A DNA stretch of 32,580 nt from Euzebyales bacterium. Lineage in GTDB: Bacteria; Actinomycetota; Nitriliruptoria; Euzebyales; JAHELV01. The DNA lies in the NCBI GenBank assembly GCA_035461305.1, contig DATHVN010000038.1, positions 1 through 32,580 of the forward strand, given 5' to 3'. Positions within the stretch are counted from its first letter, which is position 1, and every line of letters starts with the position of its first letter. Positions 30,302 to 32,580 of this stretch are shown one piece after another. The position numbers were made by a program, and so were the translations under genes. The notes beneath the pieces are model-generated. The model had not been told where the DNA came from and did not search any database. It saw only the letters and a list, made by a program, of their open reading frames with translations.

Positions 30302-31549
30302 ATGTCCCTGCACCCACGTTCCCGACTCCTGGCGATCCTACTGACGGCGGCGGCCGCCTGCTCACCGGCCGCACCGGAGACGGCCTCCATGCCGTCGCCA
30401 CCTGCCTCGCCGCCCGCGTCTGCCGCGCCGTCAGAGCAGGAGCCGTCTGAGCTGGAGCCGTCGGCGGCATCGGCCGACCCCTCTCCCGAGGTGACCGACA
30501 CCGGTGACCTGCGCGCCGCGTCGGTCGCGCTCACGCGGGTCGTGGAGCTCAACGCACCGACCGCCCTGGCGATCCGGCCTGGCGACGACGCGCTGTACTT
30601 CGCCGAGCGTGACGGCCGCGTCGTGCGGGTCGTGGACGGTGCGGTTGCCGGCGGTCCCGTGCTCGACATCTCGTCGCAGACCACGAGCGACAGCGAACGC
30701 GGCATGCTGGGCCTGGCGTTCTCCGCCGACGGCGACCACCTGTACGTCTCATTCACCAACGACGCCGGCGACTCGCAACTCGACCAGTACCGGATGCGCG
30801 ACGGCGTTGCACGCCTACGCAGCAGGCGGAACCTGCTGCTGGTCACCCAGCCCTACTCCAACCACAACGGCGGCAACGTCGTGACCGGCCCGGACGACAT
30901 GCTCTACTTCGGCCTCGGAGACGGCGGCGGCGCCGGTGACCCACTCGGCAGCGGCCAGGACGCGTCCACTCTGCTCGGCGCGCTCCTGCGCATCGACCCG
31001 ACGCCGGCCGGTGGCCAGCCGTACACGGTGCCGGCGGACAATCCCTACGCGGATGGCGGCGGACGGGGCGAGGTGTGGGCTTACGGCCTGCGCAACCCGT
31101 GGCGGTTCTCGTTCGATCGTGCGACCAACGACCTGTGGATCGGCGACGTCGGTCAGGGTGCGATCGAGGAGATCGACCGGGTACCCTTCGACCGCGCCGC
31201 CGCCTCGAACTTCGGATGGAACGTCTTCGAGGGGACGCAACGCTTCTCGAGCGGCCGTGCACCGGGCGCGATCCCTCCGATCTTTGAGTACCCACACGAC
31301 GGACGCTGCTCGGTGACCGGCGGCTACGTCTACCGGGGAGACGCCATCCCTGAGCTGCGCGGGTCGTACGTCTTCGGCGACTTCTGTGACGGCGTCATCC
31401 GCGCGCTCACGGCCGACGGCAACACGGTGACCGCTGATCGCAGCCTCGAACTGACCGTACCCGCGCTCGTGTCGTTCGGCGAGGACGCCGACGGTGAGTT
31501 GTACGCGTTGTCGTTGGAGGGCACGGTCTTCAAGATCACGGGGCGTTGA
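30302..31549 (+). CDS. lipoprotein, PQQ-dependent (aldose) sugar dehydrogenase-type beta-propeller
   Basis: 415 residues. The N-terminus is a lipoprotein signal: SRLLAILLTAAAAC with the lipobox Cys at 20, then a Pro/Ser/Glu-rich linker to about residue 65. The rest is the six-bladed glucose/sorbosone dehydrogenase fold: LNAPTALAIRPGDDALYFAERDGRVVRV, ERGMLGLAFSADGDHLYV, SNHNGGNVVTGPDDMLYFGLGDGGG with the PQQ-site His, GLRNPWRFSFD, SNFGWNVFEG, GGYVYRG and GSYVFGDFCDG. It would sit on the outer face of the membrane and oxidise a sugar using PQQ; some relatives lack PQQ activity. No ribosome-binding site is obvious. Confidence 0.88.
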   Translation: MSLHPRSRLLAILLTAAAACSPAAPETASMPSPPASPPASAAPSEQEPSELEPSAASADPSPEVTDTGDLRAASVALTRVVELNAPTALAIRPGDDALYFAERDGRVVRVVDGAVAGGPVLDISSQTTSDSERGMLGLAFSADGDHLYVSFTNDAGDSQLDQYRMRDGVARLRSRRNLLLVTQPYSNHNGGNVVTGPDDMLYFGLGDGGGAGDPLGSGQDASTLLGALLRIDPTPAGGQPYTVPADNPYADGGGRGEVWAYGLRNPWRFSFDRATNDLWIGDVGQGAIEEIDRVPFDRAAASNFGWNVFEGTQRFSSGRAPGAIPPIFEYPHDGRCSVTGGYVYRGDAIPELRGSYVFGDFCDGVIRALTADGNTVTADRSLELTVPALVSFGEDADGELYALSLEGTVFKITGR

Positions 31550-31643
31550 CGAGTCCCGCGGAGGGTCCGTTGGATGCCGGACATCATGGGGCAGTATGCA
31601 ACCGTTCCACGCGTCATACGCACGTACGAAACCGGAGTGATTC

Positions 31644-32580
31644 GTGATCGTCCTCGCACAGAATACTGTTGCCGATGGCCTGCAGGCCGGAGCGGAAGAG
31701 CTGGTGGCCGCCGTGCTCGCATTCCTGCCCAGGCTCCTGGCGTTCATCGCCATCCTCATCGTGGGCTACGCCGCCGCGCGATTGCTCCGGCGCCTGCTGG
31801 CCTCTGCGCTCGAGCGGCGCGGCGTCGGTCGCGCGCTCGAGCGTGGGGGGATCAAGGACGCCCTTGTCCGCGCTGACATCGATGTCGGTCGCCTGCTGTA
31901 TCGGTTGGTCTTCTACGGCCTGCTGCTGCTCGTGCTGCAGCTGGCCTTCAGCGTGTTCGGTCCCAACCCGGTCTCGGACCTGCTCCAGCGCCTGATCGCG
32001 TTCATTCCGCGCGTTGTCGTGGCGTTGGTGCTGATCATCGTGGCCTCGGTCGTAGCACGGGCCGTGCGCGACCTGATCGCCGCGCTGATCGGCGGGCTGG
32101 CCTACGGACGGGCCCTGGCTCTGGCGGCACAGCTGCTCATCGTTGGTGTCGGCGTGTTCGCCGCACTGGACCAGCTCGCGATCGCCCCGACGATCGTCAC
32201 CGGGCTGTTCTACGCGCTCCTCGCCACGATCGTCGGCGTCACTGTGGTGGCCGTCGGCGGCGGTGGCATCGCACCGATGCGACAGCGGTGGGAACGCGGA
32301 CTCGCACGCGCCGACGCCGAGGCCGTACGGATGCGCGACGAGGCCCGTCGCCAACGCGAAGCCGAGGAAGAGGCACGCCGCCAACGCGAAGCCGAGGAAG
32401 AGGCACGCCGCCAAGCCGAAGCCGAGGAAGAGGCACGCCGCCAACGCGAAGCCGAAGCCCAAGAAGAGGCACGCCGCCAACGCGAAGCCGAGGAAGAGGC
32501 ACGCCGCCAACGCGAAGCCGAGGAAGAGGCACGCCGCCAACGCGAAGCCCAAGAAGAGGCACGCCGCCAAGCCGAAGCCC
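31644..32580 (+). CDS. mechanosensitive-channel-like membrane protein with coiled-coil repeat tail (3' end missing)
   Basis: The frame opens at GTG 31644 after GGAG (31634-31637) and runs off the window; 312 residues are visible. Four hydrophobic segments are seen at about 15-45, 78-100, 115-140 and 155-210. They resemble the conserved TM-helix repeat (as in CmpX/MscS-like proteins): [35 protein letters not shown] and [14 protein letters not shown] are typical. From residue 231 the sequence becomes eight near-perfect decapeptides ([10 protein letters not shown]), a charged coiled coil. No MscS beta domain has appeared before the window ends. The usual role is tension-gated ion flow, or a structural membrane scaffold. 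Confidence 0.78.
   Translation, partial: MIVLAQNTVADGLQAGAEELVAAVLAFLPRLLAFIAILIVGYAAARLLRRLLASALERRGVGRALERGGIKDALVRADIDVGRLLYRLVFYGLLLLVLQLAFSVFGPNPVSDLLQRLIAFIPRVVVALVLIIVASVVARAVRDLIAALIGGLAYGRALALAAQLLIVGVGVFAALDQLAIAPTIVTGLFYALLATIVGVTVVAVGGGGIAPMRQRWERGLARADAEAVRMRDEARRQREAEEEARRQREAEEEARRQAEAEEEARRQREAEAQEEARRQREAEEEARRQREAEEEARRQREAQEEARRQAEA
32334..32579 (+). repeat. 30-bp tandem repeat encoding [10 protein letters not shown]
   Basis: Eight units: seven of 30 bases and one of 36 (32454-32489, two extra codons). Variation is mostly at R/A and E/Q positions. The array continues past the window edge, so the total copy number is unknown. In-frame expansion or contraction by slippage is likely. 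Confidence 0.9.

Noticed and set aside
31614-32570. Long open frame on the - strand with repeated hydrophobic [10 protein letters not shown] units
   Set aside because: It is the antisense of the [10 protein letters not shown] repeat of the channel-like gene; the + frame has a ribosome-binding site, membrane helices and family resemblance.
32334-32579. Regular 30-base repeats as a possible CRISPR array
   Set aside because: The units are contiguous with no unique spacers and are in frame with a coding sequence.

Overview
The window is very GC-rich, densely packed DNA with many genes overlapping by 4 bases (ATGA or GTGA), GTG starts, TANNNT-type -10 boxes and several probably leaderless genes. 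Together with SLH-domain, F420-reductase-like, SppA and IclR proteins this points to an actinomycete (Actinomycetota). A deep SLH-bearing class such as Nitriliruptoria or Acidimicrobiia is a guess from family habits, not proof.

Layout. 1-3.9 kb: the end of an SGNH hydrolase, a nitroreductase, a pyridoxamine-oxidase-like flavoprotein, an ornithine-cyclodeaminase-like dehydrogenase and a small metallo-beta-lactamase-fold hydrolase, all on +. 4.0-5.7 kb: an ECF sigma factor with a SnoaL-like tail, then an ArsR/SRPBCC pair whose ArsR gene has lost its middle while twin operators remain. 5.7-8.3 kb (-): an aldehyde dehydrogenase translationally coupled to a frameshifted MDR oxidoreductase. 8.5-14.2 kb: a tandem universal stress protein, a glycosyltransferase divergent from a PLP decarboxylase, a frameshifted MarR regulator, a frameshifted F420-reductase-like gene and a LysE exporter. 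14.4-15.2 kb: a tightly coupled small-protein/nucleotidyltransferase pair.

15.2-20.6 kb is the most unusual part: amidohydrolase plus DUF59 (Fe-S assembly-like) genes in two sets, a zinc alcohol dehydrogenase, an IclR regulator and an RraA-like protein. From memory this gene set resembles the accessory genes that accompany soluble di-iron (propane/alkane-type) monooxygenases, but no monooxygenase is present here. One set looks intact; in the other both genes carry internal deletions.

20.9-32.6 kb is better preserved: SppA, a short-chain dehydrogenase coupled to a site-2-type protease, a fused E1 alpha-beta 2-oxoacid dehydrogenase, an SLH protein, TerC with an ABC1/UbiB kinase, a lipoprotein sugar dehydrogenase, and the beginning of a mechanosensitive-channel-like protein with a decapeptide-repeat coiled coil that runs off the end.

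Overall, six genes between 5.0 and 20.6 kb are broken or internally deleted. Either this region is decaying or the assembly has indel errors; raw reads would decide. No tRNA, rRNA, CRISPR array, insertion sequence or phage gene was seen.
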